Assembly: GCF_000739915.1 (NCBI RefSeq)
Contig: NZ_BBJT01000006.1
Span: forward strand, 1 to 64,000
DNA from: Paenibacillus chitinolyticus NBRC 15660
GTDB lineage: Bacteria; Bacillota; Bacilli; Paenibacillales; NBRC-103111
Direction of reading: 5' to 3'
Length of the DNA stretch: 64,000 nucleotides
Shown here: positions 43,816 to 53,113 of the stretch, in pieces
Numbering within the stretch: position 1 is the first letter of the stretch
How the letters are laid out: each line of letters opens with the position of its first letter
Notes under the pieces: generated by a model
Told to the model about the DNA's origin: nothing
Databases searched by the model: none
The model's input: only the letters and a program-made list of their open reading frames with translations
Made by a program: the position numbers and the translations under genes

Positions 43816-44658
43816 CTATCGCTTCAAATTCCATTCGTCGGAACTGTATTTTTCCCGTGCCAGCTCTTCCGCAAGCTCCAGTTCGTACGGAGTCAATGCT
43901 CCGTTTTCAAGCTCAATACCCATGCCTTCGGCCACACCGGCGCGGAATGCGGTTTCCACGTCCCCGAGTGTCACGGGTGCGAGCCCGGCGCTTCGGAGCA
44001 AATCGTTAATCGCGACCGCTTTCTGCACAAAGCTCTGCTTCATCCGCTCCGCAATCCGTTCGTTGGAGAAAAGCAGCAGGCCGAACAACTGCTCGACATC
44101 GAGTTCCAGCAAAATAGATCCGTGCTGAAGCACGACATTCTTCTGCCTAACCTGCGCGCTTCCGGCGACTTTGCGGCCTTCCACGACAAGCTCGTACCAA
44201 GAAGGGGAATCGAAGCAGGCCGCCGAACCGAGCGATTCGTATTTCCGCTTCTCTTCTTCAGTTGCCAGATTCACCATCTCGGCCGCCAGCCCCAGCTTCC
44301 GGAATCCTAGCAGCAGCCCTTCGCTGAGAACCCGGTAAGCTTCCGTTACGCTCGTCGGGATTCCCGGATAGCGCTCCGAGACGATGATGCTGTATGTAAG
44401 CTCGGCATCGTGCAGAACCGCCCGGCCGCCCGTCGGACGGCGTACGAAGCCCAGGCCTTGGCCTGCGACTTTGTCCAGATCGATCTCCTTCTGCGCCTTC
44501 TGAAAATAACCGATGGAGAGAGCCGCCGGCCCCCAGCCGTAAAAACGGACCGTCGGAGGAACCCTGCCTTCGCTATGCGCGATGAGAATCGCTTCGTCGA
44601 TCGCCATGTTTTCAGCCGCCGTCCGGTTGCCTGTATGCATATAACGCCATGTTGTCAT
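43816..44658 (-). CDS. lipM: Octanoyltransferase LipM
   Basis: The 280-residue member of the LplA/LipB superfamily moves octanoyl from acyl-carrier protein to GcvH for lipoate synthesis. [11 protein letters not shown] (73-83), the catalytic C148 in [13 protein letters not shown] and [11 protein letters not shown] match LipM rather than LplA, which lacks that cysteine. Length equals B. subtilis LipM. GAAGGGAAG precedes the ATG. It is transcribed divergently from yqhH. Confidence 0.9.
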   Translation of the reverse strand: MTTWRYMHTGNRTAAENMAIDEAILIAHSEGRVPPTVRFYGWGPAALSIGYFQKAQKEIDLDKVAGQGLGFVRRPTGGRAVLHDAELTYSIIVSERYPGIPTSVTEAYRVLSEGLLLGFRKLGLAAEMVNLATEEEKRKYESLGSAACFDSPSWYELVVEGRKVAGSAQVRQKNVVLQHGSILLELDVEQLFGLLLFSNERIAERMKQSFVQKAVAINDLLRSAGLAPVTLGDVETAFRAGVAEGMGIELENGALTPYELELAEELAREKYSSDEWNLKR

Positions 44659-44996
44659 GTTCTTCTTCCCTTCTTATCAAGAACGGCAGGTGCGGAAAGC
44701 CCGGCCCGCCCGTATCGGTTTTACGTGCACGTTCATTCCTTTATCATAGCACAGGAGCGCTTCCGATAACATTCGATAGAGCTTCCGGCTAGGATGTCTA
44801 GGGCGGCAAGAGCCGAAGGAAACCCGGCAATACGGCCGCGTTATGAAACCTCCTTCTTTGGATCATACTAATTACAAAGTTGCAGATTTCATACGCCGGA
44901 CCGCTAATAACGGCAGCAGCAAGCGGATGACGGGCAGACGGGACGGGAGACGGCGCCCTGGATACGGCCCATTTTCGAGAAGGAGGCAGAGCCTAG
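44659..44996. other. Intergenic region between divergent lipM and yqhH
   Basis: This must hold both promoters. The yqhH ribosome binding site (AGAAGGAGG) is at its right end. I saw no riboswitch or small gene. Confidence 0.4.
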
Positions 44997-46796
44997 ATGA
45001 ACAACCAGACAACGGAGCACATCCGCCCGATTCATGAAGGGCTGAGCATGCACACGGATCGGGAATGGTTTCTGGACTGGGAGTCGCGTGTCGTCCGCAA
45101 CGGCCCCTGGGATAATTGGACCTTGTACCAGCTTGCTTACGAGGCGGAAAAATCGAGCCTGATCCACTCCTTCGACGAGCTATTATGCCTGAAGCATGTG
45201 AACGGGATCGAGCCCATGAGCCATCAGATCGATACGGCCAAGAAAGTGCTGTACGACATGCGCGGGCGGGCTATTCTCGCCGACGAAGTCGGACTCGGCA
45301 AAACGATCGAAGCCGGACTTATTTTAAAAGAATATATGATCCGCGGACTTGTACGCAAAGCGCTCATTCTGGTACCCGCCTCGCTTGTGCTGCAGTGGGT
45401 CCGGGAGCTGAATCAGAAATTCGGGATCGCGGCATCCGCCCAGAAAAAATCGTACATGTGGCAGACGTGCGACGTGATTGTCGCTTCCATGGACACCGCC
45501 AAGCGGGACCCGCACCGGGAGATCGTGCTCGGTCTGGATTACGACATGCTTATCGTGGACGAAGCCCATAAACTCAAAAACAAAAAAACAACGAATTACC
45601 AGTTCGTCGGTGAGCTGCGTAAAAAATATTGCCTGCTGCTGACCGCTACGCCCGTACAGAACGATCTTAAAGAACTGTACAATCTGATTAATCTTCTGAA
45701 GCCGGGTCAGCTCGGGGCGCAGACGAACTTTCAAGCCAACTTTGTCATGGCCAAAAGAATGCCGAAAAACGAAGGCGTTCTCCAGCAGGAGCTTTCCAAA
45801 ATTATGATCCGCAACCGGCGCGGCGACGGAAATGTCGAGTTCAAAAAGCGAATCGTGAAAAATATCACGCTTACGCTTTCTCCCGAGGAACAGGCGCTTT
45901 ACGACGGTGTCACGGATTTTATCCGCGGCCAGTATGAACAAAATCAAGGCCAACCGAGCAATACGCTGGCGCTGGTCACCCTTCAAAGAGAAGTCTGCAG
46001 CTCCCGGGACGCTGTTTTTATAACCTTGGTCAACATGTTCAAAAAAACGGAAGAAAACTCTCCGGTCCGGTCCAAAATATGGGAGTTGGTCGAACGCATC
46101 CGCAGCATTCAGGCCAATACGAAAGCCGAAACCGTCTTGAATCTGATCCGGGAGATCAATGACAAAGTCATTATTTTTACCGAATACCGTGCGTCCCAGG
46201 AGTATTTGTTGAACTATTTAAAAGAGAACAAAATTACGGCCGTTCCCTACCGCGGGGGGATGAACCGGGGCAAAAAAGATTGGATGATGGACCTCTTCCG
46301 TACCCGTGCCCAAGTGCTTGTCGCAACCGAAGCCGGCGGCGAAGGAATCAATCTCCAGTTCTGCCACCATATGATTAATTTCGATTTGCCTTGGAATCCC
46401 ATGCGGGTGGAGCAGCGGATCGGACGGGTTCACCGGCTGGGCCAGACGGATGACGTAAGAATCTACAATCTCTCTACCCGCAATACGATCGAAGAGCATA
46501 TTTTGAACCTGCTGCACGAAAAAATAAACATGTTCGAGCTGGTCATCGGCGAACTCGATTCGATTCTGGAGCGTCTGGAAAAAAAATCGGCCTCGCTGGA
46601 AAGCTCTCTATTCAAAATGATGATGGAATCTCGTTCCGATGAAGAAATGCGCCGTCAGATCGACCGGCTTGGGGATTCGCTTACCGGCATCCGGGAGGAG
46701 CTGGAGCCGGAAAACGAAAGGAAAGCCAAAATCGGCTCCATACTCAGCGCCATCGGGCAGAATGTCGGGGTGAACCATGAATACCGCCCAGGTTGA
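44997..46796 (+). CDS. yqhH: SNF2-type helicase/translocase YqhH
   Basis: This is a 599-residue Swi2/Snf2 ATPase resembling RapA but without its extra domains. Walker A is ADEVGLGKT (95-103), the Walker B box is DEAH (188-191), motif III LLLTATPVQND, and motif VI RVEQRIGRVHRLGQ near 470-483. It probably remodels RNA polymerase or DNA-protein complexes; the exact role of YqhH is unknown. The stop overlaps the yqhG start by 20 nt, implying coupled translation. Confidence 0.9.
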   Translation: MNNQTTEHIRPIHEGLSMHTDREWFLDWESRVVRNGPWDNWTLYQLAYEAEKSSLIHSFDELLCLKHVNGIEPMSHQIDTAKKVLYDMRGRAILADEVGLGKTIEAGLILKEYMIRGLVRKALILVPASLVLQWVRELNQKFGIAASAQKKSYMWQTCDVIVASMDTAKRDPHREIVLGLDYDMLIVDEAHKLKNKKTTNYQFVGELRKKYCLLLTATPVQNDLKELYNLINLLKPGQLGAQTNFQANFVMAKRMPKNEGVLQQELSKIMIRNRRGDGNVEFKKRIVKNITLTLSPEEQALYDGVTDFIRGQYEQNQGQPSNTLALVTLQREVCSSRDAVFITLVNMFKKTEENSPVRSKIWELVERIRSIQANTKAETVLNLIREINDKVIIFTEYRASQEYLLNYLKENKITAVPYRGGMNRGKKDWMMDLFRTRAQVLVATEAGGEGINLQFCHHMINFDLPWNPMRVEQRIGRVHRLGQTDDVRIYNLSTRNTIEEHILNLLHEKINMFELVIGELDSILERLEKKSASLESSLFKMMMESRSDEEMRRQIDRLGDSLTGIREELEPENERKAKIGSILSAIGQNVGVNHEYRPG

Positions 46797-48060
46797 ACGC
46801 TTTGTTATGCGGTTTCTGGAAGCGTACAACTGCCGCATTATCGAGAAAACGAAACACGCCGTCATCGTAAACCTCTCTCCGGAGGCGGATAAAGAACTCA
46901 CCGGTCGCTCCTACTATTGGAGCTTCGTCGAGCGCACCGGAGTCGAACCCGAAACGATGACCTACCGTTTCGTTTTCGATCCGGAAGGGGACGCGGCAGC
47001 CTCGGCGGCGGCTCGTCCCGTACCGGCCGGGCCCCGGAACGGGACGCTCGGGGCCGCTGGGCCTCAGCCTGGTGCAGCGGAGCGCCAGGCGCAAGAGGCC
47101 GCCGGGACGGGCAATGGCCCCCAGGGCGGCCTTGCGGCAGGCACGGCTGGTTCGGCTGGCCCGGTGGCTGTCGCCGGCGCCGTTTCCGCGGCCCCGGGCG
47201 CTGCGGGCGGCGTAGGCCAGGCGGCCGGAGGCGGCACTGTTCCCGCGGGCAGCAGCGGGACACCGAGCCCGCAGGGCACGCTCGCGGCAGGCGCAGCGGG
47301 ATCGGCGGCATCTGCCGGCTCCGTCCCGGGAGGCGCCGCTCCTGCGCCCGGAAGCGGCGGTAGTCCGCCCGAAGCGATCCGCTCCGCGGACAGCATCCTC
47401 GGGCGGTACTTCGGCACGGCTCCCGCTCCGCCGGTCGGCCGCGTCCCCCGCGACGAGGTTACCTTCGGCAGCCGCCGCCTGCAGCAGCTCTTCGCGACGG
47501 CCTTGAACAACGGCCGGTTTACCCGGCTGTTCGAGGCTCCGCCGCAAGCCCCCGGCAGTCCTCTGCCGGGACGCTCCGCTCCCCTCACCTACTGCAGCTG
47601 GATGAATGTGAACTACAAGGTGGAGTATGCCTGCGATATGAAACGCAGCGAAGTTCATTCCTTGGCCATTCAAATGACGACGGGAGAAATCCGCGAAGAG
47701 TTCCATCCTTCTATGCTGACGAGGAAGCTCGCACCGAAATTGCCGGCCAACATTCATCTGCTCGGCGATAATTTGACCCTGTCGAGGGCCGCCTCGATCC
47801 TGGAAGATTACCTGGAGCAGAAAATCCGCCGCACCGACCTCCGTTGGGCGGACCGTGCCAACCAGGTGCTGGCCGAGGAACATCAGCTCGTCCGCTTGTA
47901 TTACGAAGGCATGCTCACGGCAGCCGAACCCGAAGCACGCGAAGAGCTGGAGATCCGCTATGCGGCCCGCCAAGCAGAGGTGGACTGGCAATACCGGCCG
48001 AGAGTCCACGTATCCGTCATCAATTGCGGATTATTTCATTTAAGGGCGGACGAAAGGTAA
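46777..48060 (+). CDS. yqhG: YqhG family protein with a long low-complexity insert
   Basis: The 427-residue protein pairs with yqhH as in B. subtilis, where YqhG is only about 260 residues. The N terminus (VERFVMRFLEAYNCRIIEK, TMTYRFVFDP) and C terminus (MNVNYKVEYACDMKRSEVHS, LRWADRANQVLAEEHQL) are family-like. Between residues ~72 and ~200 lies a Gly/Ala/Pro-rich stretch (AAGTAGSAG, GAAGGVGQAAGGG) that accounts for most of the extra length. It is encoded by very GC-rich DNA. Function unknown. Confidence 0.85.
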   Translation: MNTAQVERFVMRFLEAYNCRIIEKTKHAVIVNLSPEADKELTGRSYYWSFVERTGVEPETMTYRFVFDPEGDAAASAAARPVPAGPRNGTLGAAGPQPGAAERQAQEAAGTGNGPQGGLAAGTAGSAGPVAVAGAVSAAPGAAGGVGQAAGGGTVPAGSSGTPSPQGTLAAGAAGSAASAGSVPGGAAPAPGSGGSPPEAIRSADSILGRYFGTAPAPPVGRVPRDEVTFGSRRLQQLFATALNNGRFTRLFEAPPQAPGSPLPGRSAPLTYCSWMNVNYKVEYACDMKRSEVHSLAIQMTTGEIREEFHPSMLTRKLAPKLPANIHLLGDNLTLSRAASILEDYLEQKIRRTDLRWADRANQVLAEEHQLVRLYYEGMLTAAEPEAREELEIRYAARQAEVDWQYRPRVHVSVINCGLFHLRADER

Positions 48061-48175
48061 AGATGCGACGAAAGTCGCTAAAAGTTCCTATGGGCCAGCC
48101 TACACGTTTTAACAAACTTTTTACAAGGATTCCCTTACACTAGATTTATAGAATGAACGGCAGGCAGGTGAACAA

Positions 48176-49252
48176 ATGAACCGCACAGCTTTATGGACGG
48201 CAGCGCTACTGGCGCTCGTTGTCTGGCTCGCTGCCGGGCCCCTTTCGTTCTCGCAGGCTGAATCCCTCCTCGCCCAAGATGCTCAAGATTCCCTTGCCGG
48301 CCCGGCAACACGCATGAAGCCGGAAACCGGACGAGCGTCTTTGGATAAGAGGTACACGATCCTGCCCGGAACAAGACCCGCTGAAGTTCTCGCGGATTTT
48401 ACCGCAAATGAACCGTCAGATACTCCCGGAGCGCCCAATGCCGGTACCGTACTGAACGAACACATCGTACGTTGGATCGACAGTCTTGCCGGCCAGAAAG
48501 GCTTCGAGGGCTGGAAACGCGCCAAATGGACGGTCGCTCCTCTCGGGCCGGGTACGCACGGCTGGATCGTCCTGCTGACGGACAACGGCCGCGAGACAGG
48601 CTATCTGATCGTTTCCGCCGCCGAAAACGGCACCCTGCAGCTCATCGAATACGGAACAGGCGAACATCCCCTGTTCAGCACACGCACGCTGTACCGCACC
48701 TTGGTGCAGCACGCCATCATTCCTGCATCCATGTCCTATCAAGCTTGGCTGGACTCCGCGGAAACAAGGCTGCGCCGTCTTTATACGGATGCCTTCCATG
48801 CGGTTTGGACCGTTCCCGCCGGGAACAATCGTATCCTCGTCGATGCCAAAACCGGCGAAATCCGGACCTTCCAGAATTATTCGCCATCAAGTGATTCCAG
48901 TTTGCTCGGGCTGCATGGCGCAGCCTTTGAACATACACCCGGAACGCCGATTGAGGTCACGCCGTCCGATCCTTATGAAGAGATAGCCTGGCTGACCCGA
49001 AAAGCGCTCCCTATCCGTTCCTATGAAGAATTGACACCCTACCTTGCGGCCGGCAAGTCCCTGACTTTCGTCTGTGAATGTTTCGGGGGCAGACTTACGC
49101 TGCCGCTTCCCGTAACCGGCGCCCTGCGCTGGATCGGCGGTGCCGCTTTTATCGCCTTCGAGCAGGAAGGCAGACGCTTTGTTCTCCTGGACGAAGCGGT
49201 TTCGCTTGGACAGTTTTACCCGACTGACGGTATCTCCTCCTCTTCCCCATAG
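48176..49252 (+). CDS. Secreted protein of unknown function (358 residues)
   Basis: The N terminus (MNRTALWTAALLALVVWLAA to FSQA) is a Sec signal peptide. The mature part contains two similar-looking alpha/beta segments, ILVDAKTGEIRTFQNY being PepSY-like in style. I do not recognise a family. GGCAGGTGA precedes the ATG, and a terminator follows. It probably acts outside the membrane. Confidence 0.75.
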   Translation: MNRTALWTAALLALVVWLAAGPLSFSQAESLLAQDAQDSLAGPATRMKPETGRASLDKRYTILPGTRPAEVLADFTANEPSDTPGAPNAGTVLNEHIVRWIDSLAGQKGFEGWKRAKWTVAPLGPGTHGWIVLLTDNGRETGYLIVSAAENGTLQLIEYGTGEHPLFSTRTLYRTLVQHAIIPASMSYQAWLDSAETRLRRLYTDAFHAVWTVPAGNNRILVDAKTGEIRTFQNYSPSSDSSLLGLHGAAFEHTPGTPIEVTPSDPYEEIAWLTRKALPIRSYEELTPYLAAGKSLTFVCECFGGRLTLPLPVTGALRWIGGAAFIAFEQEGRRFVLLDEAVSLGQFYPTDGISSSSP

Positions 49253-49319
49253 AAAAGCTTCCCCGGGTCCCGGAACGGTTTACCGTTTCCGCCGTGAACC
49301 TGAGGAAGCTTCTTTTTTG
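49252..49319 (+). terminator. Terminator after the secreted protein gene
   Basis: GAAAAGCTTCC pairs with GGAAGCTTC across a long loop that itself contains an AACGGTTTACCGTT hairpin, followed by T6. Confidence 0.65.
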
Positions 49320-49408
49320 AACTTTTGCTTTGAACTTTTGCTTGAGCTCTCGCTTTTTCCGGCAGCATGAAGAATTCACCATCGTTTTCTTGGAAGCGGA
49401 CAGAACAT

Positions 49409-49609
49409 TCAGTCTTTGCTCCGGCGTCTTACGGCCTTTATGATCATGGAGACGGACAAGGGAATCATCCCGAACCAGTGGACCGACCAGCTTTCTCTGG
49501 TTTCTTTGTGCCTGACGCGCGCTTCCTTTCGCACTTGTCTTGGAGTTTCTATATAGTGAACCACTTGTTCCGTTATATATTTCACGAGTTCTTCTCCGCC
49601 TTTTGCCAT
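49409..49609 (-). CDS. yqzE: YqzE family small protein
   Basis: The 66-residue basic protein begins MAKGGEELVKYITEQVVHYI and has the WFGMIPLSVSMI hydrophobic C-terminal segment, as in B. subtilis YqzE, encoded near the comG/yqhG region there. AAGGAGAAGG lies upstream. Function unknown; it is probably membrane-associated through the single C-terminal segment. Confidence 0.8.
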   Translation of the reverse strand: MAKGGEELVKYITEQVVHYIETPRQVRKEARVRHKETRESWSVHWFGMIPLSVSMIIKAVRRRSKD

Positions 49610-49743
49610 TTCTCAGTCCTTCTCCTTTCCGCTGTAAGACCGCAATTTCTTTACCCTTAGTATCTCCCGGACCGCCCTTATGTAAAACTGAACATACGCG
49701 CACATTCCCGATCATGTCTCTTTCCAATCGCTCCCTCCCCTCC

Positions 49744-49890
49744 TATAATAAAAGTGGAGCGTAAAATCACAGTCCGGTTGGTAGTCCGGATGCATGCTTT
49801 AGATTTAAGCCTGATTAAATCTGTTAACATGTCGTAGCCTTCCCCCTCGGGATGTCCGGCGCTCTGTTTATTCAAACGGAGGGGAAAAAC
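49744..49890 (+). ncRNA. Structured leader of yjdF, probable yjdF riboswitch
   Basis: A TATAAT at 49744-49749 is followed by a ~135-nt leader rich in pairing: GTCCGG/CCGGAT, AGATTTAA/TTAAATCT, and a hairpin before the GGAGGGG ribosome binding site. A leader RNA class (the yjdF motif, sensing azaaromatics) is known upstream of this gene in Firmicutes. I infer identity from position and structure, not from a scored match. Confidence 0.6.
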
Positions 49891-50301
49891 ATGAAATTGA
49901 CGGTTTTTTACGACGGGCAGTACTGGATCGGAATTGCAGAGGAAGAAAGAAACGGAAGGCTACTTGCAGCCAGACACATTTTCGGAACGGAGCCCCTCGA
50001 CGGGGAAGTGCTGGACTTTGTTCGGCACGATCTGCTTCGCTTGCTTGAAAATGTCGGCAAAGGCGTTCGTGCCGCTCCCATGACCGAACGGAAACTAAAT
50101 CCGAAGCGGCTCGCGAGGCTGGCTTCCAGAGAGCTAGCGCAAAAGGGCCCTTCCACGATGGCACAGGCAGCCATCCAAGCGGATCTCGAATACCGCAAGA
50201 AAGTGCGGAAAACGTTATCCCGGGAAGAACGCGAGGCAGACGCGGCCCGCAAGCGCGAGATTGCCCGTCAGAAAGCCAAAGACAAACACCGAGGCCGCTG
50301 A
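49891..50301 (+). CDS. yjdF: YjdF family protein (DUF2992)
   Basis: GGAGGGG lies 6 nt before the ATG at 49891, so upstream in-frame codons from 49852 are not used. The 136 residues begin MKLTVFYDGQYWIGIAEEE and end in a highly charged helix (REEREADAARKREIARQKAK). This matches YjdF in length and style. The biochemical role is unknown; its riboswitch class suggests handling of aromatic compounds. Confidence 0.85.
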   Translation: MKLTVFYDGQYWIGIAEEERNGRLLAARHIFGTEPLDGEVLDFVRHDLLRLLENVGKGVRAAPMTERKLNPKRLARLASRELAQKGPSTMAQAAIQADLEYRKKVRKTLSREEREADAARKREIARQKAKDKHRGR

Positions 50302-50311
50302 GAAGCGGCGC

Positions 50312-50355
50312 ACAAAAAAACCGACTGACGCTTCGGGGCGTCAGCCGGTTTTTTG
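50312..50355. terminator. Bidirectional terminator between yjdF and yetJ
   Basis: AAAAAAACCGACTGACGC and GCGTCAGCCGGTTTTTT enclose TTCGGG. Confidence 0.9.
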
Positions 50356-50378
50356 ATTATCCTGTAAGTCGGGCTTCA

Positions 50379-51020
50379 TCAATCGCGGCTGATGCCGACA
50401 ATCGAAGCGATGAAGCGCAGAATATACAGGAACAGGTTAATAAAGTCGAGATACAAATTCATTGCGGCGAGCGGTACTTCTTCCGCTGCCACGCCTTCGC
50501 GGTATTGAGCGACATCATAGAGTACCCAGCCGCTGAAGATCAGAATACCGCCAACGGACAAGAGCAGATTCAGCGTCGAACCGAAGTTGACGAACAGAGA
50601 AAGCACGCCCATCAGTATGAGGCCGATCGTTGCCGCGAACAGGAAACCTCCCAGGAAACTGAAGTCCTTCTCGGAACGAGCCGCGTACCAGGCAAGTCCC
50701 CCGAATATAACGGCAGTAGCCAGAAATGCCCCGGACACGAGGTTAGCACCGATCATCGAACCGTACGCCATAATAACCGGGTACATGGTTACGCCCGAGA
50801 TAGCCGTAAAGGCGTACAGGAACCCGTAGCCGATGTTTTTGCCGCGCATCCGGAATATAATGGCCGCCACGATCATCACGAGCTCAACGACGATAAACAG
50901 CGGGATAATCGACGGCGGTACAATCATGGCGCCCACCAGCATGCCCACGAACGAGATCAGCAGAGAAAGCGCAAATGTCCGCAAGATGTGAGAAAGCGAT
51001 CCTTGGTGGGAATACGTCAT
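50379..51020 (-). CDS. yetJ: Bax inhibitor-1 family pH-sensitive Ca2+ channel YetJ
   Basis: The ATG at 51020 is chosen; a GTG at 51044 sits on top of the ribosome binding site. The 213 residues have seven hydrophobic segments. Two conserved Asp-containing blocks near the C terminus, WVLYDVAQYREG and LYLDFINLFLYILRF, hold the paired aspartates that gate BsYetJ. Related TMBIM proteins leak Ca2+ across membranes. It stands alone between terminators. Confidence 0.9.
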   Translation of the reverse strand: MTYSHQGSLSHILRTFALSLLISFVGMLVGAMIVPPSIIPLFIVVELVMIVAAIIFRMRGKNIGYGFLYAFTAISGVTMYPVIMAYGSMIGANLVSGAFLATAVIFGGLAWYAARSEKDFSFLGGFLFAATIGLILMGVLSLFVNFGSTLNLLLSVGGILIFSGWVLYDVAQYREGVAAEEVPLAAMNLYLDFINLFLYILRFIASIVGISRD

Positions 51021-51124
51021 CGTTCTTTCCAATTTACAACACACTCCTTTTTAAATACTACCCATTTTCCACATATTTATAAATGATTATACGAAAGAGG
51101 TCAGGCATTCGTTTCATTTTTAAC

Positions 51125-51262
51125 GAAGGATTTTTTAATAAAAAACAAAAAATCCGCCTGCTCCGGATGACCGGCAGCCAGTGGCTTTCCAGTATGGCTA
51201 TTGCGGTCGGGAGGACTCGATCCTTCACGGCTGTTGCACCACTAGAACCTGAAACGCGTACG
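51125..51262. repeat. Degenerate direct repeat carrying the 3' part of a tRNA-Leu
   Basis: The segment matches 54475-54602 in the same orientation. It holds a GCCTGCTCCGG..CCGGCAGCC hairpin, then the tRNA 3' half (GCGGTCG-GAGGACTCGA..CC, CACGGCTGTTGCACCAC, TAGAACCTGAA). Several substitutions break the T-arm, and the 5' half of the tRNA is missing. The rest of 51021-51412 holds no gene. Confidence 0.7.
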
Positions 51263-51412
51263 CAACTGGAATCAAGCGGACAACAAGTTAAGGATAAGGA
51301 ACATAAACCCGCGAAAAGCCTTGTAGAATCAAGGTTTCCCGCGGGTTTTCCGTCTTTTCCAAGCGCCGCAAGGTTTCCCGGAAAGTTATCAAAAAGCGGC
51401 CGATTTTTGACG

Positions 51413-52120
51413 TTAGCTAAAATGCAAATCCATTCCGTACTGTCTCAGTTTCAATTTTCTTGCTACAGCTTGAGAGGCAAAATTATTCCATGCGGTGCTA
51501 TATAAAGCAATCCTCCCCTGATTTTGTATCTCGGCTGCCCAGGCTGTCGCTGCCTCCAGACCATAGGCTCTGCCGCGGAAATCCCGAGCGGTGTGTAAAC
51601 TCGCTTCAGCAGCAATAGATGAGCTTCTAGCGTTGCTGCACAAGGACACGGCGGCTTGATCTTGAACAACTGCAAAAGCAGGTTGCCCATAGATAACATC
51701 ATTGACAAAATCTGAAAAATACGGTTCTAAAAGTTCTATATTCATCTGCGTAATTTTTATCGCTTGTGTCGAACGACCTCTCATATCAGGGAATACATAG
51801 GCTGGCCCAAGATAGACATGATCGACGGGTCTCTCCTTACTTAAAATACGTATAATATCCGCCATATTCACTCTATTTGGAGCATCCGACCAAGGTGCTT
51901 TTTCGGCAAACTGTTCCAATTCGTTTTTAACGTCTTCATCCAGTGTTTCATGGTACCTTACAACATTACCTTGTTTGGTGATACCCATGAAAAATCGAGG
52001 TGCGCTCTTAATACTAGGTTCGTTTATAGCGGTCATGCGCCCAACCGCATTGTGCTTAAATAGGACGTTTACTTGAGTTTCCATAAGTTCATAGTCAGTC
52101 TGTAGAAATGGATTGTTCAA
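51413..52120 (-). CDS. GNAT-family acetyltransferase
   Basis: A TTG at 52120 after AAAAGGGG gives 235 residues; a GTG at 52147 lacks a site. The C-terminal part SIAAEASLHTARDFRGRAYG, then EAATAWAAEIQNQGRIALYS and ARKLKLRQYG, is the acetyl-CoA-binding core of GNAT proteins (R-G-x-A/G-x pyrophosphate loop). The N-terminal ~140 residues are less typical. Substrate unknown. It is the leftmost gene of the tRNA-flanked segment. Confidence 0.75.
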   Translation of the reverse strand: MNNPFLQTDYELMETQVNVLFKHNAVGRMTAINEPSIKSAPRFFMGITKQGNVVRYHETLDEDVKNELEQFAEKAPWSDAPNRVNMADIIRILSKERPVDHVYLGPAYVFPDMRGRSTQAIKITQMNIELLEPYFSDFVNDVIYGQPAFAVVQDQAAVSLCSNARSSSIAAEASLHTARDFRGRAYGLEAATAWAAEIQNQGRIALYSTAWNNFASQAVARKLKLRQYGMDLHFS

Positions 52121-52475
52121 TTTAATACCCCTTTTACGGGGAAACACGCTGGTTTGCGGGCTAGTAGGCGCTATCCCCTGCGAAATGTTTTGCCCGGATT
52201 AGTGTGTTCTTCATCAGACCACCCCCATTGAAATACATTCCCTGTGCCTACAAAATTTCCACGACAAAATAAACAGGAAATGATTTGAACAGTATAATTC
52301 GGATAATTTTACCTGTCAACTAAAGCCCCGTGCCTCCCCCTGGCTGTTTTGACATTAGACTACAAGATAGAAGTTACATGGCTTGACTAATTTTTTTCAG
52401 AATGCTAACCTAATTTTAGACTTGCAAGTCAGTTTTTTTGTGATTCGAAAATTTACAGTGAAAGGTAGATCCTAT

Positions 52476-53054
52476 TTGAGTAAAGAGAGAATTATTAAAG
52501 CTGCCATTGAGGTATTTTCTGAGAATGAATATCACCGTGCAAGCATGGATGAAATCGCCCTACGTGCACAGGTGGCCAAAGGCACTTTATATTACAATTT
52601 CCCAGGAAAATCCCAGTTATTTAAAACGGTTGTCAAGCGTACTTTTGAGGACTTTATTCGGCGGATTAAGGCTGACCTACAATCTTCAATCCCGCTCAAG
52701 GATAAAATCCAGCAAACAATTCGCCACCACCTTGATTTGTTTCTGGAATCCCGCCATTTATCGCATATTGTATTCAATGATATTTCCAACGGGTTTGAGG
52801 AAGACGTCCTGGATGAATTAAAACTGCTCAGAGAGGAACATCTCAACTTCTTGGCAACTATTTTGGAAGAAGGAAAATGCGATGAAAATTATCTCCGTGA
52901 TCTGGACTCGCACATAGCTGCGGTCGGCATGATCGGTACACTGGAGAGCACTTCGAAGTACTTTCTTAGCCATCAAAATAAATATTCCCGCGATGACTTG
53001 GAACGTCAAGTCTTTACGATGATTACCATGAGCCTGTTTAATTCGATCGAATAG
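52476..53054 (+). CDS. TetR-family regulator
   Basis: A TTG at 52476 follows AAAGGTAG and gives 192 residues; an upstream start at 52383 adds residues without homology. The HTH domain reads SKERIIKAAIEVFSENEYHR, ASMDEIALRAQVAKGTLYYN and FPGKSQLF. The C-terminal domain resembles TetR_C of the AcrR/YcdC style. It is probably the regulator of the following membrane-protein genes on the same strand. Confidence 0.88.
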   Translation: MSKERIIKAAIEVFSENEYHRASMDEIALRAQVAKGTLYYNFPGKSQLFKTVVKRTFEDFIRRIKADLQSSIPLKDKIQQTIRHHLDLFLESRHLSHIVFNDISNGFEEDVLDELKLLREEHLNFLATILEEGKCDENYLRDLDSHIAAVGMIGTLESTSKYFLSHQNKYSRDDLERQVFTMITMSLFNSIE

Positions 53055-53113
53055 CAAGTTCAGGTTTCTGCAAAATCCTCCGTTAAATAACACAAACAGG
53101 AGTTATACCTATT

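Noticed and set aside
45324-45986. Long antisense frame in yqhH
   Set aside because: Complementary-strand shadow of the helicase motifs.
46744-48009. 421-codon minus-strand frame opposite yqhG
   Set aside because: Produced by the very GC-rich low-complexity insert; no ribosome binding site and no recognisable protein.
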